Shown here one piece after another: positions 1 to 8,486 of a stretch of DNA of 38,942 nt (its first letter is position 1; each line of letters opens with the position of its first letter). Source of the stretch: Streptococcus gallinaceus (GTDB taxonomy: Bacteria > Bacillota > Bacilli > Lactobacillales > Streptococcaceae); assembly GCF_024170225.1 (NCBI RefSeq), contig NZ_JALJXU010000012.1, positions 1-38,942 of the forward strand. The letters are read 5' to 3'. Below the pieces are notes generated by a model. It saw nothing but the letters and a program-made list of their open reading frames with translations. It made no database searches and was not told the origin of the DNA. A program made the translations under genes and the position numbers.

Positions 1-95
1 TCACAGCTCACAGCTCACAGCTCACAGCTCACAGCTCACAGCTCACAGCTCACAGCTCACAGCTCACAGCTCACAGCTCACAGCTCACAGCTCAC
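1..95 (+). repeat. Tandem 7-bp repeat (TCACAGC), 13.6 copies, possible phase-variation tract
   Basis: Thirteen perfect head-to-tail copies of TCACAGC start at position 1 and are followed by a partial TCAC at 92-95; the tract may continue left of the window. The unit is 7 bp, so gain or loss of one copy shifts the reading frame. On the plus strand no frame contains a stop inside the tract; on the minus strand every frame meets TGA each 21 bp. Immediately after the tract two plus frames stop (TGA at 98-100, TAA at 106-108) and only one stays open to 218. Confidence 0.95.
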
Positions 96-218
96 GCTGA
101 TTATGTAATCGGACGTGTTTTTTGTCAAGCACTAAAACAAGCTTTTTCGCATTTTTGTGAGGAAGTTTTTTATTTTGTTTCGGGATTTGATAAGTTAATT
201 GTTGGAGGGGGAGAATGA
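3..218 (+). CDS. 3' end of an upstream gene read through the 7-bp repeat (partial, uncertain)
   Basis: The frame with codons starting at position 3 is open from the window edge, reads the repeat as a 7-residue cycle (S-Q-L-T-A-H-S), and continues for about 41 further codons to TGA at 216-218. That stop overlaps the ATG of the next gene at 215 (ATGA), the usual arrangement for translational coupling. I do not recognise the visible C-terminus, which has no clear motif. It may be the tail of a regulator or a restriction-modification partner, or a chance open frame. The other two frames end right after the repeat, so copy-number change would truncate this product. Confidence 0.3.
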   Translation, partial: TAHSSQLTAHSSQLTAHSSQLTAHSSQLTAHADYVIGRVFCQALKQAFSHFCEEVFYFVSGFDKLIVGGGE

Positions 219-2542
219 CACCTCTAGCTATTGATAGAAGTTGGCAATCTGGTAACGAAAGAGCTGACAACTTGTTTTTTTGGAGAACATTTGGTTTTGA
301 AGAAAAAGACGTACTAACAGAGAATACAGACGGCATTGTCAAAGGAACATTGTTTGAGTTTAAGAATAATATTGCAGACCTTAATATCGTTCTTGTACAA
401 GCTATCCATTATCTTTCTAAGTTGAGAAATAAAGGTGGTATTCCAATACCTAGTAAAATTGTCTTAATTGATATTAGTAAAGACCATGCCTATGTTTATG
501 ATGCAACTCAATATCGTACTGAAATTGAGCAAAACTATACAAATAGTGCTTCTAAAGATGTTAAGCAGTTGACATTGAAAAATGCAACGAAACCTGAAAA
601 TGAGTTTGACTTCGCTGTATTTCAACCTAACAGTCCCAAAAATCGTGAGTTACTTAGACTATTTCAAATTAACGAGTATCAAAAATTTGAAATCAATTTT
701 CCAAATATTTTGGGTTGGGCAAATTATATTTATCATTACGATAAATCCATAACCAAGTCTCAAATGTTTGAGAAACTTAAAAATCCATATAATTCCATAG
801 TTGAGGACTATATCTTACCTTGGAACGGAGACGAAACAGATTTCGATACCGTAATGGATGCTTTGAATGACCCTGCAAATAGAAAAGACTTAGGAGCATT
901 TTATACCCCATTACCCTATGTTAAAGAAGCTACAAAACTTGTCCGCCAAGCTATTGCTGGCCTTCCTAAAGGTAGGGACTATGTTATTTTGGATAGATGT
1001 GCTGGTACTGGAGCATTAGAGCATTATTTAACTGAAGAAGAGTTAAGTCATGTTGTCTTGAATACTTATGAAATCAAAGAATGGCTTGTTTTATATAACA
1101 AATACATCGGAAAGGTAAGAGCTATTATCCCACCGCTTACAATGGTACAAGCAGGAATGGGAAACTTAGTCATAGGTGGAGATGCCTTGGCAGAAGATTT
1201 TTTGTCAATTCCAATGGAAACAGAAGGAAAACATAATACATTACAAGAAATCATAGATGACAAGAATGTTGCAATTATTGGTTATGAAAATCCCCCATAT
1301 TCTAGCGAGTTAGCTCGTGCTCAAGAAGGAAATGTTAAATCAAAAGACAAATTCAGCTACATAAGAAATTTGATGTCCAATGAATTTACTGGCGACAGTA
1401 ATCATGCTAAAGACTTGCTTAATCAATTCGTATGGTCGTTTGAGAAATACTTTATGAGAGGAAATAATGACTATTACGTTCTGTTTGCCCCTGTTAAGTA
1501 TTGGAAATCGGTTGGTCTGATGAAAAAAGTCTTTATTGATGGTTTTCTAGCAAACAGAGGGAATTTCAAAGCACAAGAAAGTTCTGTGTTGGTCGCTTTA
1601 TGGAAAAATGAGTTAGATACAAAAACTGAAAGTATTACTGTTCCAGCCATGGAAATTTGGAAAAACAATAAAAAATGGGGGACAGGAAAAGGGGTTGCAG
1701 TTATAGATGTTCCAGAAGATGCAGAGCTAAAAGATATTACGGATGTGACGGTTAAAAAAGTTTACACCACTTTATCTAAATTATACTCTAAGAAGTTACC
1801 TACTGATAAAAAGGCAACTACTGTGGTTGGATATGATGGTTGTGAAACTCATTTACGTAATAATAAAAAGTTCAACCCAGTATATAGTAAGGATATTTTA
1901 GCTCACTTAGAGGCTAGTGGTTTTGGTTTGACAGCTCAAGATGTTCGTATGACTAGAATTTCGACTTATCACGGATATGGTAGTCAAGTAAGGATAGGAA
2001 ATTATGCCGAGCAAACAGTCTTATTTATCGCTAAGCAATTCCCTCAAAAGAATTGGTACGAAAGAGACATCTATTATACAACTGCTGACAAAGGGGATTT
2101 GTATAAAGAGGATACAGATTTTCTTAGAAAAGCAACGTTGTGGACTTGTATTTCTCACAAAAACCATTGCTTGAGCTTTGATGGCTCTGACGGGAAGTTT
2201 TACAATAACGAGATGTGTTTAGATGAAAATTCCATAGTCCGTAAAGAATTGGTAGAGCAAGAAAAATATGGAAAACTTGATAGAGTTGATTCCATGCTAT
2301 TAGGTGTCTTTGATGAATTACTTGAACTAGCAAAAGATACTCCAGAATACAATCCAAAGTATAATTACGGAACTTATCAAATTGAGTTAGAGATAAACAC
2401 CTCATATAAAGACGGCAATGGTAAAAAAATTTTCAATAATGAAAAAGTTAATACTAAACTAAAAGAGCTTAAAACAAGGCTGTCTGATTACTACGATGAT
2501 GAGCTTAAAAATAAATTATTTGAGTATGAATTATTGAAATAA
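215..2542 (+). CDS. Single-chain restriction-modification protein (type IIG-like, N6-adenine methyltransferase)
   Basis: This 775-residue protein appears to combine a nuclease and an adenine methyltransferase. Near the N-terminus D39 followed by E48-F-K50 fits a PD-(D/E)xK nuclease site. A GAFYTP segment (227-232), a SAM-binding motif I around DRCAGTGALE (260-269) and the catalytic NPPY (359-362) place the middle in the gamma-type N6-adenine methylases of the Eco57I kind. The last 200 or so residues probably hold target recognition. It would modify and cut foreign DNA without separate subunits. The start is set by a GGAGGGGGA ribosome-binding site and the ATGA overlap with the preceding frame. 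A terminator follows at once. The recognition sequence cannot be read from sequence. The methylase call is firm; the nuclease call is moderate. Confidence 0.8.
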   Translation: MTPLAIDRSWQSGNERADNLFFWRTFGFEEKDVLTENTDGIVKGTLFEFKNNIADLNIVLVQAIHYLSKLRNKGGIPIPSKIVLIDISKDHAYVYDATQYRTEIEQNYTNSASKDVKQLTLKNATKPENEFDFAVFQPNSPKNRELLRLFQINEYQKFEINFPNILGWANYIYHYDKSITKSQMFEKLKNPYNSIVEDYILPWNGDETDFDTVMDALNDPANRKDLGAFYTPLPYVKEATKLVRQAIAGLPKGRDYVILDRCAGTGALEHYLTEEELSHVVLNTYEIKEWLVLYNKYIGKVRAIIPPLTMVQAGMGNLVIGGDALAEDFLSIPMETEGKHNTLQEIIDDKNVAIIGYENPPYSSELARAQEGNVKSKDKFSYIRNLMSNEFTGDSNHAKDLLNQFVWSFEKYFMRGNNDYYVLFAPVKYWKSVGLMKKVFIDGFLANRGNFKAQESSVLVALWKNELDTKTESITVPAMEIWKNNKKWGTGKGVAVIDVPEDAELKDITDVTVKKVYTTLSKLYSKKLPTDKKATTVVGYDGCETHLRNNKKFNPVYSKDILAHLEASGFGLTAQDVRMTRISTYHGYGSQVRIGNYAEQTVLFIAKQFPQKNWYERDIYYTTADKGDLYKEDTDFLRKATLWTCISHKNHCLSFDGSDGKFYNNEMCLDENSIVRKELVEQEKYGKLDRVDSMLLGVFDELLELAKDTPEYNPKYNYGTYQIELEINTSYKDGNGKKIFNNEKVNTKLKELKTRLSDYYDDELKNKLFEYELLK

Positions 2543-2548
2543 TGAAAA

Positions 2549-2577
2549 GACGATTTCCGTTTGGAAGTCGCCTTTTT
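2549..2577 (+). terminator. Rho-independent terminator of the restriction-modification gene
   Basis: A 10-bp arm pair (2549-2558 with 2563-2572, one mismatch and one wobble) closes a GTTT loop and is followed by five T. It lies 6 bp after the stop codon. Confidence 0.75.
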
Positions 2578-2664
2578 GGGTATTATTGAAAATACTATAT
2601 CTTGTGGTTGGTGTAAACTGGTATATAGTCCCCTAAAATAAAATGAGCTGGCATCTGCTTTTCA

Positions 2665-3393
2665 TCACAATCGAACGTCAAATCGCTCCAATAATTGGAG
2701 TTCCTCTGCTGTCAGTCGTCGGTATTCTCCGCGCTTTAGATTGTCGTCCAAAACCAAAGATCCCATACTGAGGCGCTGCAGGTCTGTAACGGTTTTTCCA
2801 CACGCCTGCACCATCCGCTTGATCTGATGAAATTTCCCTTCGGCAATGGTAATCCGCACTGTACTTTTATCTGCTACAGGATCCGTCGCTACAATCTCCA
2901 GCTGAGCTGGTTGACAGGTAAAATCCTGCAAGCTGATTCCTTCTCGAAATCGTTCCACATCCTTCTCTGTCATGATGCCCGCAACTTGAGCTTGGTAAAG
3001 CTTGTCCACATGCTTTTTAGGAGAGAGCATGGCATGCGCCAGAGGACCATTGTTGGTCAGCAACAACAAACCGTGCGTATCGATATCCAAGCGACCAACT
3101 GGAAAAACCTCTTTTTGGCGCGCTGTATCATCCAGCAAATCCAAGACCGTCCGATGCTTGGCATCCTCGGTCGCTGAGATGACCCCTTGAGGTTTATTGA
3201 GGAGATAGTAGACAAACTCCTCGTAGCGCAAGCCCTGTCCCTGATAGGAAACAGTATCTTTCTGGCTGTCTACTTGGCTTTTGGCTGATGTTTCAACCCG
3301 TCCATTAACCTCTATCTGCTTTTGCTTGAGAATTTTTTTGACTTCTGTGCGCGACCCAAGGCCACACTCTACTAAAAACTTGTCTAATCGCAT
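2665..3393 (-). CDS. rsuA: 16S rRNA pseudouridine synthase, RsuA/RluB family
   Basis: The protein (242 residues from the chosen start) isomerises a uridine in rRNA, most likely 16S U516. An N-terminal S4 RNA-binding domain (about 1-50, MRLDKFLVECGLGSR) is followed by the synthase domain with the signature GRLDIDTHGLLLLT at 100-113; D103 is the expected catalytic aspartate. An open frame extends to 3435, but its 14 extra residues do not fit the family, and MRLDKFL is the typical beginning. No Shine-Dalgarno precedes this ATG; a TATAAT lies only 6 nt upstream, so the mRNA may be leaderless. It lies just downstream of the MFS gene on the same strand. Confidence 0.9.
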   Translation of the reverse strand: MRLDKFLVECGLGSRTEVKKILKQKQIEVNGRVETSAKSQVDSQKDTVSYQGQGLRYEEFVYYLLNKPQGVISATEDAKHRTVLDLLDDTARQKEVFPVGRLDIDTHGLLLLTNNGPLAHAMLSPKKHVDKLYQAQVAGIMTEKDVERFREGISLQDFTCQPAQLEIVATDPVADKSTVRITIAEGKFHQIKRMVQACGKTVTDLQRLSMGSLVLDDNLKRGEYRRLTAEELQLLERFDVRL

Positions 3394-3399
3394 ACACGT

Positions 3400-3408
3400 A
3401 TTATAACA
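3400..3408 (-). promoter_or_regulatory. Extended -10 promoter of rsuA, placed for a leaderless mRNA
   Basis: On the minus strand TGTTATAAT (TG, one base, TATAAT) ends 6 nt before the ATG at 3393, so transcription would start at or next to the initiation codon. No -35 hexamer is visible. Confidence 0.45.
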
Positions 3409-3416
3409 CACTCCAG

Positions 3417-4571
3417 CTATTTCAGCTTCTTCCATTGGCGAAATAGCAGGTAGGCACCGATGACGAGACAGGTAATGGCATAGATACCAAATGCTCCTGT
3501 TTTACTTGGATTGAGCTTTTCTAAAAAATTAGGTAACACCGATGCACTTGCTCCTCCGATATTGCAACCCAGTAAGACAACCGTCATCAGCGTATTCAAT
3601 AAAGGCGGCGGAGTTTGCTCTGTCACACGGCTAAATACAATGGCCAGTACCAAGCTGTAGAAAAATCCTGAACACATCGCCCCGATTGCTAAGACAAAAA
3701 GATTAGCCGAGTAAGCAACAACTAACACAGCCAGACCAAAAATCAGATAAGACAGAGATAACAGCCAACCTTTAAAACGCCCCATCAACTGACCAAAAAC
3801 AGTCCCAGATACAATTCCCATCAGCTGCATAAGACTCAAGACCCAGCTAGCCTGAACCGCAGTCCCGAGTCCTGCTTGATCGACGATAATGGGAATGCGG
3901 ATGGTGATAAAAGTATTAACATTAATGACAAAAAAAGCAAGAAAAGCAAGGGCCAATCCCATTTTCCAGAGAGCTTTTGTCACTTTCGGTGCTTCTACCG
4001 TATCAGTAGCCTGCTCCTCATGATGACTGGGCACAAAGGCGAGAAAAAGCCCTAGAATAACCAGCGCCAATAGATAAATCAGAAAGGCTGCTTGCCAACC
4101 ATAGCCCGTCAGCCAACCAACGAGCATAGTCAGACCAGCACTTCCTAAAACTTCCGTGGACCCACGCAAGCCCAACATCTGAATCCGCTCTTTTCCTTGG
4201 TAATAGTAGCCGATAATATTAATAGCACGCGCATTGATAAGGCCAATCCCTAGTCCCAAGATAATTCTGGCCACCACCATCAACGGGTAGCTTGCAAATA
4301 CGACAGGCATGGAGCCGCCAATCGCCATTGCCAACAAGCCCGTCACAACAATAGCTCGCTCCGAGAAGAACTTGACAATGAACCCATTGGCCAGCAACGT
4401 CAACATGATAGTCAGAGAGGGAATGGTCATCAAAAACTCAACCTGAGCTGCTGAAATCCCTTGACAAGCAAATTCCTTCATCATTTGAGGGAGTGCCGGC
4501 GAGACTGCAAAAGTGGAAACCAGCATCAAGGATAGGGAGAGAATGCTGATTTTTTCAATGATTCGTTTCAT
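3417..4571 (-). CDS. MFS transporter (probable efflux permease)
   Basis: A 384-residue, very hydrophobic protein with about 12 predicted membrane helices and a charged cytoplasmic loop near residues 185-200, the layout of a major facilitator permease. The segment NGFIVKFFSERAIVV between helices 2 and 3 corresponds to motif A. A small drug or metabolite exporter is likely, but the substrate cannot be read. It is divergent from a Crp-like regulator 84 bp away, which may control it. The start is preceded only by a weak GAAGG. Its end lies 24 bp before the rsuA start. Confidence 0.8.
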   Translation of the reverse strand: MKRIIEKISILSLSLMLVSTFAVSPALPQMMKEFACQGISAAQVEFLMTIPSLTIMLTLLANGFIVKFFSERAIVVTGLLAMAIGGSMPVVFASYPLMVVARIILGLGIGLINARAINIIGYYYQGKERIQMLGLRGSTEVLGSAGLTMLVGWLTGYGWQAAFLIYLLALVILGLFLAFVPSHHEEQATDTVEAPKVTKALWKMGLALAFLAFFVINVNTFITIRIPIIVDQAGLGTAVQASWVLSLMQLMGIVSGTVFGQLMGRFKGWLLSLSYLIFGLAVLVVAYSANLFVLAIGAMCSGFFYSLVLAIVFSRVTEQTPPPLLNTLMTVVLLGCNIGGASASVLPNFLEKLNPSKTGAFGIYAITCLVIGAYLLFRQWKKLK

Positions 4572-4605
4572 AATTACCTTCTTTTTCTTTTTCCGTTCAT
4601 TTTAG

Positions 4606-4643
4606 TATAATAGAGAAAAATAGAAAAACATAGGACAAATGTC
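4606..4643 (+). promoter_or_regulatory. -10 of the Crp-like gene and a possible operator palindrome
   Basis: TATAAT at 4606-4611 lies 44 bp before the regulator ATG; a weak TTTTCT sits 17 bp upstream. Downstream, GACAAATGTC (4634-4643) has matching outer halves (GACA/TGTC), a half-site shape that would suit a dimeric Crp-type protein acting on the shared control region. The promoter is plausible; the operator is inference. Confidence 0.4.
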
Positions 4644-4655
4644 ACATATAAATAG

Positions 4656-5318
4656 ATGAATACGTTATCTTTCTCTCCAACACCTCAAAATTTTCTCCAG
4701 CATCCCATGCTCCAAACTTTTCTACCAGAACAGTACCGCAAGGATTTGAAATTGGTACATTTCCAAGAAGGACAAGCTATTTGCCACCAAGACCAAGAAC
4801 TCACTGTACTGACATTTGTACTGGAGGGCAAGGTCAAAGTTGTCCGAAAGCTGTTCAACGGAAAAGAATATATCCTGGGCATCCAAGGAGCTCCGACCTT
4901 GATTGGCGACATTGAATTGCTGACAGGACAAACTGTGGTTTCGTCTGTTATTGCTATTGATGAGACATGGTGTGCACAGCTACCACTTCTCAACAAAGAG
5001 GCGCTGCTTGCTGATCCTCTCTTCTTATACCGAGTTGGCCAAGGACTGGCAACCAGCCTCTACCAGCAAAATATCCAAGCGGCGGTCAATGTCGGCTACT
5101 CCGTCAAAGAACGGCTAGCCAGCCACATTTTATCCATTGAGCACGACGGATATTTTCAGCTTGAATTGCACATTTTAGCGGACTCATTTGGAACCAGCTA
5201 CCGCCATCTCTTACGAACTATCAAGGAACTATTGACAGATGGAGCTATTGAGAAACGCGGCAAATCCTACTTTATCTGCCAGGCAAGCCAACTTGAGAAC
5301 TTGAGAATTCATCAGTAA
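4656..5318 (+). CDS. Crp/Fnr-family transcriptional regulator
   Basis: The 220-residue protein has a cyclic-nucleotide-binding-type beta barrel (about 25-125, with glycine-rich turns such as [11 protein letters not shown]) and a C-terminal winged helix (about 160-205) with a recognition-helix region [17 protein letters not shown]. No Fnr-type cysteine cluster is present, so it is unlikely to carry an iron-sulfur sensor. It resembles YeiL-like members of the family. The neighbouring divergent MFS gene is the natural candidate target. No clear Shine-Dalgarno lies before this ATG, so translation may be weak. Effector unknown. Confidence 0.8.
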   Translation: MNTLSFSPTPQNFLQHPMLQTFLPEQYRKDLKLVHFQEGQAICHQDQELTVLTFVLEGKVKVVRKLFNGKEYILGIQGAPTLIGDIELLTGQTVVSSVIAIDETWCAQLPLLNKEALLADPLFLYRVGQGLATSLYQQNIQAAVNVGYSVKERLASHILSIEHDGYFQLELHILADSFGTSYRHLLRTIKELLTDGAIEKRGKSYFICQASQLENLRIHQ

Positions 5319-5344
5319 TTTTTCCAATAATGACTGTTTCATGT

Positions 5345-5350
5345 TATACT
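5345..5350 (+). promoter_or_regulatory. Possible -10 element of def
   Basis: TATACT at 5345-5350 lies 30 bp before the def ATG. The position 17 bp upstream reads TTCCAA, a poor -35. Confidence 0.35.
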
Positions 5351-5379
5351 ATGGTAGAAAAAAGCAAAAGGAGAGAAGA

Positions 5380-5994
5380 ATGACCGCAATTGAAACAATG
5401 ATTAAAGCTAGCCATCTGATTGACATGGATGATATTATTCGTGAAGGACACCCAACATTACGCGCTGTCGCTGAGGAAGTGACCTTTCCTCTATCAGACG
5501 AAAATATCCTCTTAGGGGAAAAAATGATGCAATTTCTCAAGCATTCACAAGACCCTGTCATGGCTGAAAAATTAGGCTTACGTGGAGGAGTTGGCCTGGC
5601 TGCGCCACAGATTGATGTATCTCGTCGCATCATCGCAATATTGGTGCCAAATCCTGAAGACGAAGAAGGCAATCCACCAAAACAAGCCTATGCCTTTCAA
5701 GAAGTCATGTACAACCCTAAAATCGTGGCCCACTCTGTACAAGAAGCCGCTGTCGAAGGGGGCGAAGGCTGTTTATCAGTTGACCGCGAAGTACCCGGCT
5801 ACGTTGTCCGCCATGCGCGTGTTACGGTAGAATACTTTGATAAGACAGGTCAAAAACACAAAATCAAACTCAAAGGTTTTAACGCTATCGTCGTTCAACA
5901 TGAAATCGACCACATCAATGGTATTATGTTCTACGACCGCATTGACCCGCAGCATCCCCTAGCCATCAAAGAGGGACTCTTGATCATCGAATAA
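5380..5994 (+). CDS. def: Peptide deformylase
   Basis: Removes the N-formyl group from the initiator methionine of new proteins; a metal enzyme. All three family motifs are present in the 204-residue product: GVGLAAPQ (70-77), EGCLSV (129-134, metal ligand C131) and HEIDH (174-178, two histidine ligands and the catalytic glutamate). The length fits the longer type 2 deformylases of Gram-positive cocci. An in-frame ATG at 5341 would add 13 residues but overlaps the -10 element; the ATG at 5380 follows AAAGGAGA at good spacing, so it is preferred. Single gene closed by a terminator. Confidence 0.97.
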   Translation: MTAIETMIKASHLIDMDDIIREGHPTLRAVAEEVTFPLSDENILLGEKMMQFLKHSQDPVMAEKLGLRGGVGLAAPQIDVSRRIIAILVPNPEDEEGNPPKQAYAFQEVMYNPKIVAHSVQEAAVEGGEGCLSVDREVPGYVVRHARVTVEYFDKTGQKHKIKLKGFNAIVVQHEIDHINGIMFYDRIDPQHPLAIKEGLLIIE

Positions 5995-6020
5995 AAAAAG
6001 CAGACTAGGTCTGCTTTTTT
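5994..6020. terminator. Bidirectional terminator between def and the oxidoreductase gene
   Basis: Perfect 12-bp arms (5994-6005 and 6009-6020, GCAGAC/GTCTGC flanked by A and T runs) around a 3-base loop. It serves both convergent genes. Confidence 0.9.
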
Positions 6021-6024
6021 GTTT

Positions 6025-7014
6025 CTATTCTTCCTCTGGGTAAGTCATTCCCCATTCTTCACGGAGGTCTGTCATCATGCGCATGACATCACGCGAATAG
6101 TTCAGGTAAGTGTGGTTTTTGGCCCCGGCAATACTTGCTTCCATGTCCAGAACTTCATATTGCAAGGCTTGGTCGGTAGCCCCTACTTCAATCGTTTCCT
6201 GTTTACCCGTATCCGTATAAGTAATAACCGCCTTTTGTCCACGAGGGTATTCGTAGAGTTCGATGTAGGCCTTATCATAGGCCAAAAGTCCACGTTTAGG
6301 CTGTTTGGCATGCAAGGATAGGGTGACCGTCGCCATCTGGCCATCTGGATTTGTTAAAAGAATGCCAACCTGCTCATCTACACCTGTCGGAGCAAATTTT
6401 ACCTGCGACGCTAACTGGTCTGGGCTAGAAGACATAAACCAACGCACAAATGACAAGGCATAGACACCAATATCCAGCAAAGCTCCACCAGCTAGGTCAC
6501 GGTTGAAAAAGCGGTTATTCATATCGTATTCTTTGTAACTACCGAAATTCATCTGAATCATCTTCAACTCACCAAAGGCACCACTGTCTGCCATACTCTT
6601 CAACTGACGATAGATGGGCATATGGAAAATCGTCATGGCTTCTGCCAACAGCACATGGTTCTCCTCAGCTAATTGAATCGCTTCTTCCAATTCTTGACTG
6701 TTCAGCGTAATGGATTTTTCACATAAAACATGCTTGCCTGCTGCCAAGGCTTGGCGGAGGTAGTTGATATGGGTATTATGCGGTGTCGAAATGTAGATAA
6801 TATCCACTTCTGGGTCTGCAAATACATCTTCTATTTTTTCATAAACTTTTTCAATTCCATACTTTTGTGCAAAGGCAAGGCCTTTTTCATGCGTGCGATT
6901 GGCTACCGAGTAGAGATTACCACCCAGCGCTTGCAAGGCTTGAGCCAACTCATTGGCGATAACGCCTGTTCCTAAGGTTGCCCACTTGTACTGAATCTGT
7001 TTTCCTGTGTCCAT
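6025..7014 (-). CDS. Gfo/Idh/MocA-family NAD(P)-dependent oxidoreductase
   Basis: The 329-residue protein has an N-terminal Rossmann fold (GTGVIA, 15-20) and the family cofactor/active-site segment with E99-K100 in LCEKSITLN, followed by the alpha/beta substrate domain (GGALLDIGVYAL). These enzymes oxidise or reduce sugars, inositols or related diols; the substrate cannot be read from sequence. TAGGAG precedes the ATG. The gene stands alone, converging with def and lying downstream of pepS, from which a terminator separates it. Confidence 0.9.
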   Translation of the reverse strand: MDTGKQIQYKWATLGTGVIANELAQALQALGGNLYSVANRTHEKGLAFAQKYGIEKVYEKIEDVFADPEVDIIYISTPHNTHINYLRQALAAGKHVLCEKSITLNSQELEEAIQLAEENHVLLAEAMTIFHMPIYRQLKSMADSGAFGELKMIQMNFGSYKEYDMNNRFFNRDLAGGALLDIGVYALSFVRWFMSSSPDQLASQVKFAPTGVDEQVGILLTNPDGQMATVTLSLHAKQPKRGLLAYDKAYIELYEYPRGQKAVITYTDTGKQETIEVGATDQALQYEVLDMEASIAGAKNHTYLNYSRDVMRMMTDLREEWGMTYPEEE

Positions 7015-7034
7015 ATTGACTCCTATCTATGCAG

Positions 7035-7061
7035 AAAAAGCAGACGGAAATCCATCTGCTT
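7035..7061 (-). terminator. Terminator of pepS
   Basis: AAGCAGA at 7038-7044 pairs with TCTGCTT at 7055-7061, extended by GGA/TCC inside. Read on the minus strand the hairpin is followed by a T run. It lies 6 bp after the pepS stop. Confidence 0.8.
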
Positions 7062-7066
7062 GGTGA

Positions 7067-8308
7067 TTAAATCGCCCAATCGCCTTTACGGAAGATTGGC
7101 ACAACAGTTCCGTCTTCGCGGATACCGTCGATATCCATTTGGTCTGAGCCAATCATGAAGTCCACGTGAACGTCTGAACGGTTGAGACCGATTGCTTCCA
7201 ACTCTTCTTCTGACATTTCAGTTCCACCTTCCACACAGAAAGCGTAGGCTGCGCCGATTGCCAAGTGGTTTGAGGCATTCTCATCAAACAAGGTTGTAAA
7301 GAAGGTAATATTTGATTGTGAAATTGGACTCTTATCTGGCACCAAGGCTACTTCTCCCAAAGCACGAGCTCCTTTGTTGTCAAAGACCAATTTCTTCATC
7401 ACTTCGTCACCTTTTTCAGCTGACACATCAACAATTTCGCCATCTTTAAAGGTTACTTTAATGCCTTCGATGATGTTGCCGTTGTAGCTGAGTGGTTTTG
7501 TAGAAGTCACATAACCGTCTGCTACACGGAAATCTGGTGCAGTGAAGACTTCTTCTGTTGGCATATTGGCGATGAAGTGCTCGCCTTGAGCATTGTAGCT
7601 ACCAGCTGCTTCCCATGAATGGTGTTTTGGTAAGCCAAGTGTCAAGTCTGTACCTGGTGCTGTGTAATGCAATTTTACAAACTGCTCATCGTTCAAGACT
7701 TTTGCTTTGGCATTAAGGCGGTCTTCGTGCTCAGCCCAAGCTTGAATTGGGTCTTCTTCGTAGATGCGGCAAGTTTTGAAAATTTGATCCCATAGAAGAT
7801 CCATCGCTTCTTCTTCGCTAGCTGCTTGAGGGAACACTTTTTGCGCCCAAGCAGAACCTGCTGCTGAAGCCAATGTCCAGCTGACTTTATTGGCTTGTGT
7901 TGCGATACGCAATGGTTTCAAAGCGATGCTTGCTGCGCGTGCTGCTTTTGATAATTTCTCAGGATCAACACCGTCAAGAGCGGCTGGATCTTCTGACAAA
8001 ATCACCAAACGGCTGGCTTTGTTATCCAACCAGTAGTTCATTTCTGCCACCTTGTAATCTGGCACAGTTTCCAAACGTTCTGTTGGGAGGTTGAGGTAGT
8101 TTTGACGGGTAATAAAGTCATCATTCCATTGAACGAGGACTTCCTTGGCACCGAGAGTGTAAGCTTCTTTGACCAAGAGACGAGCCAATTCGGCTTGGTC
8201 TACACTGATACGAAGAACAATGGTATGTCCTTCTTGAACATTGATACCCGTAGAGACGAGCAACTTAGCATATTTTGCAAGGTTTTCTTTGAAGTTTGGT
8301 AAAACCAT
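7067..8308 (-). CDS. pepS: Aminopeptidase PepS (peptidase family M29)
   Basis: A cytoplasmic metallo-aminopeptidase that trims N-terminal residues from peptides. At 413 residues it matches the streptococcal PepS length. The metal-binding set of family M29 can be placed: E252 or E253 (PTEEVF), E319 (GEVALV), H348 (ASNHLAIG), and H381 and D383 (DVHVDFMIG). AAAGGAG lies at normal spacing before the ATG. It is transcribed alone, with an extended -10 upstream and a terminator downstream. Confidence 0.95.
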   Translation of the reverse strand: MVLPNFKENLAKYAKLLVSTGINVQEGHTIVLRISVDQAELARLLVKEAYTLGAKEVLVQWNDDFITRQNYLNLPTERLETVPDYKVAEMNYWLDNKASRLVILSEDPAALDGVDPEKLSKAARAASIALKPLRIATQANKVSWTLASAAGSAWAQKVFPQAASEEEAMDLLWDQIFKTCRIYEEDPIQAWAEHEDRLNAKAKVLNDEQFVKLHYTAPGTDLTLGLPKHHSWEAAGSYNAQGEHFIANMPTEEVFTAPDFRVADGYVTSTKPLSYNGNIIEGIKVTFKDGEIVDVSAEKGDEVMKKLVFDNKGARALGEVALVPDKSPISQSNITFFTTLFDENASNHLAIGAAYAFCVEGGTEMSEEELEAIGLNRSDVHVDFMIGSDQMDIDGIREDGTVVPIFRKGDWAI

Positions 8309-8338
8309 GGGAATCTCCTTTAATATAATACAAAAAAT

Positions 8339-8347
8339 AGTATACCA
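8339..8347 (-). promoter_or_regulatory. Extended -10 promoter of pepS
   Basis: On the minus strand TGGTATACT lies about 30 bp before the pepS ATG; no good -35 is seen. The rest of the interval 8309-8486 holds only this promoter and the polC terminator. Confidence 0.5.
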
Positions 8348-8433
8348 TATTCCCCATAAATAAGCGACCAGTCTGTGTTTAGCTTATGTCGAGTTCAGGT
8401 TTTATTTTCTAAACAATCCACAATCAGCTCCAC

Positions 8434-8484
8434 AAAAAAAACAGCTCCGCCGTCAAAGCTTATTGCTCCGAGCAAAACTGTTTT
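8434..8484 (-). terminator. Terminator of polC
   Basis: On the minus strand AAAACAG pairs with CTGTTTT across an inner structured segment and is followed by a run of eight T. It begins directly after the polC stop codon. Confidence 0.7.
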
Positions 8485-8486
8485 CT

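Noticed and set aside
1..95. Possible CRISPR-like array
   Set aside because: The units are 7 bp, identical and contiguous with no spacers.
85..342. Minus-strand open frame of 85 codons over the repeat edge
   Set aside because: It is antisense to the repeat-borne frame and the start of the restriction gene, with no ribosome-binding site or recognisable motif.
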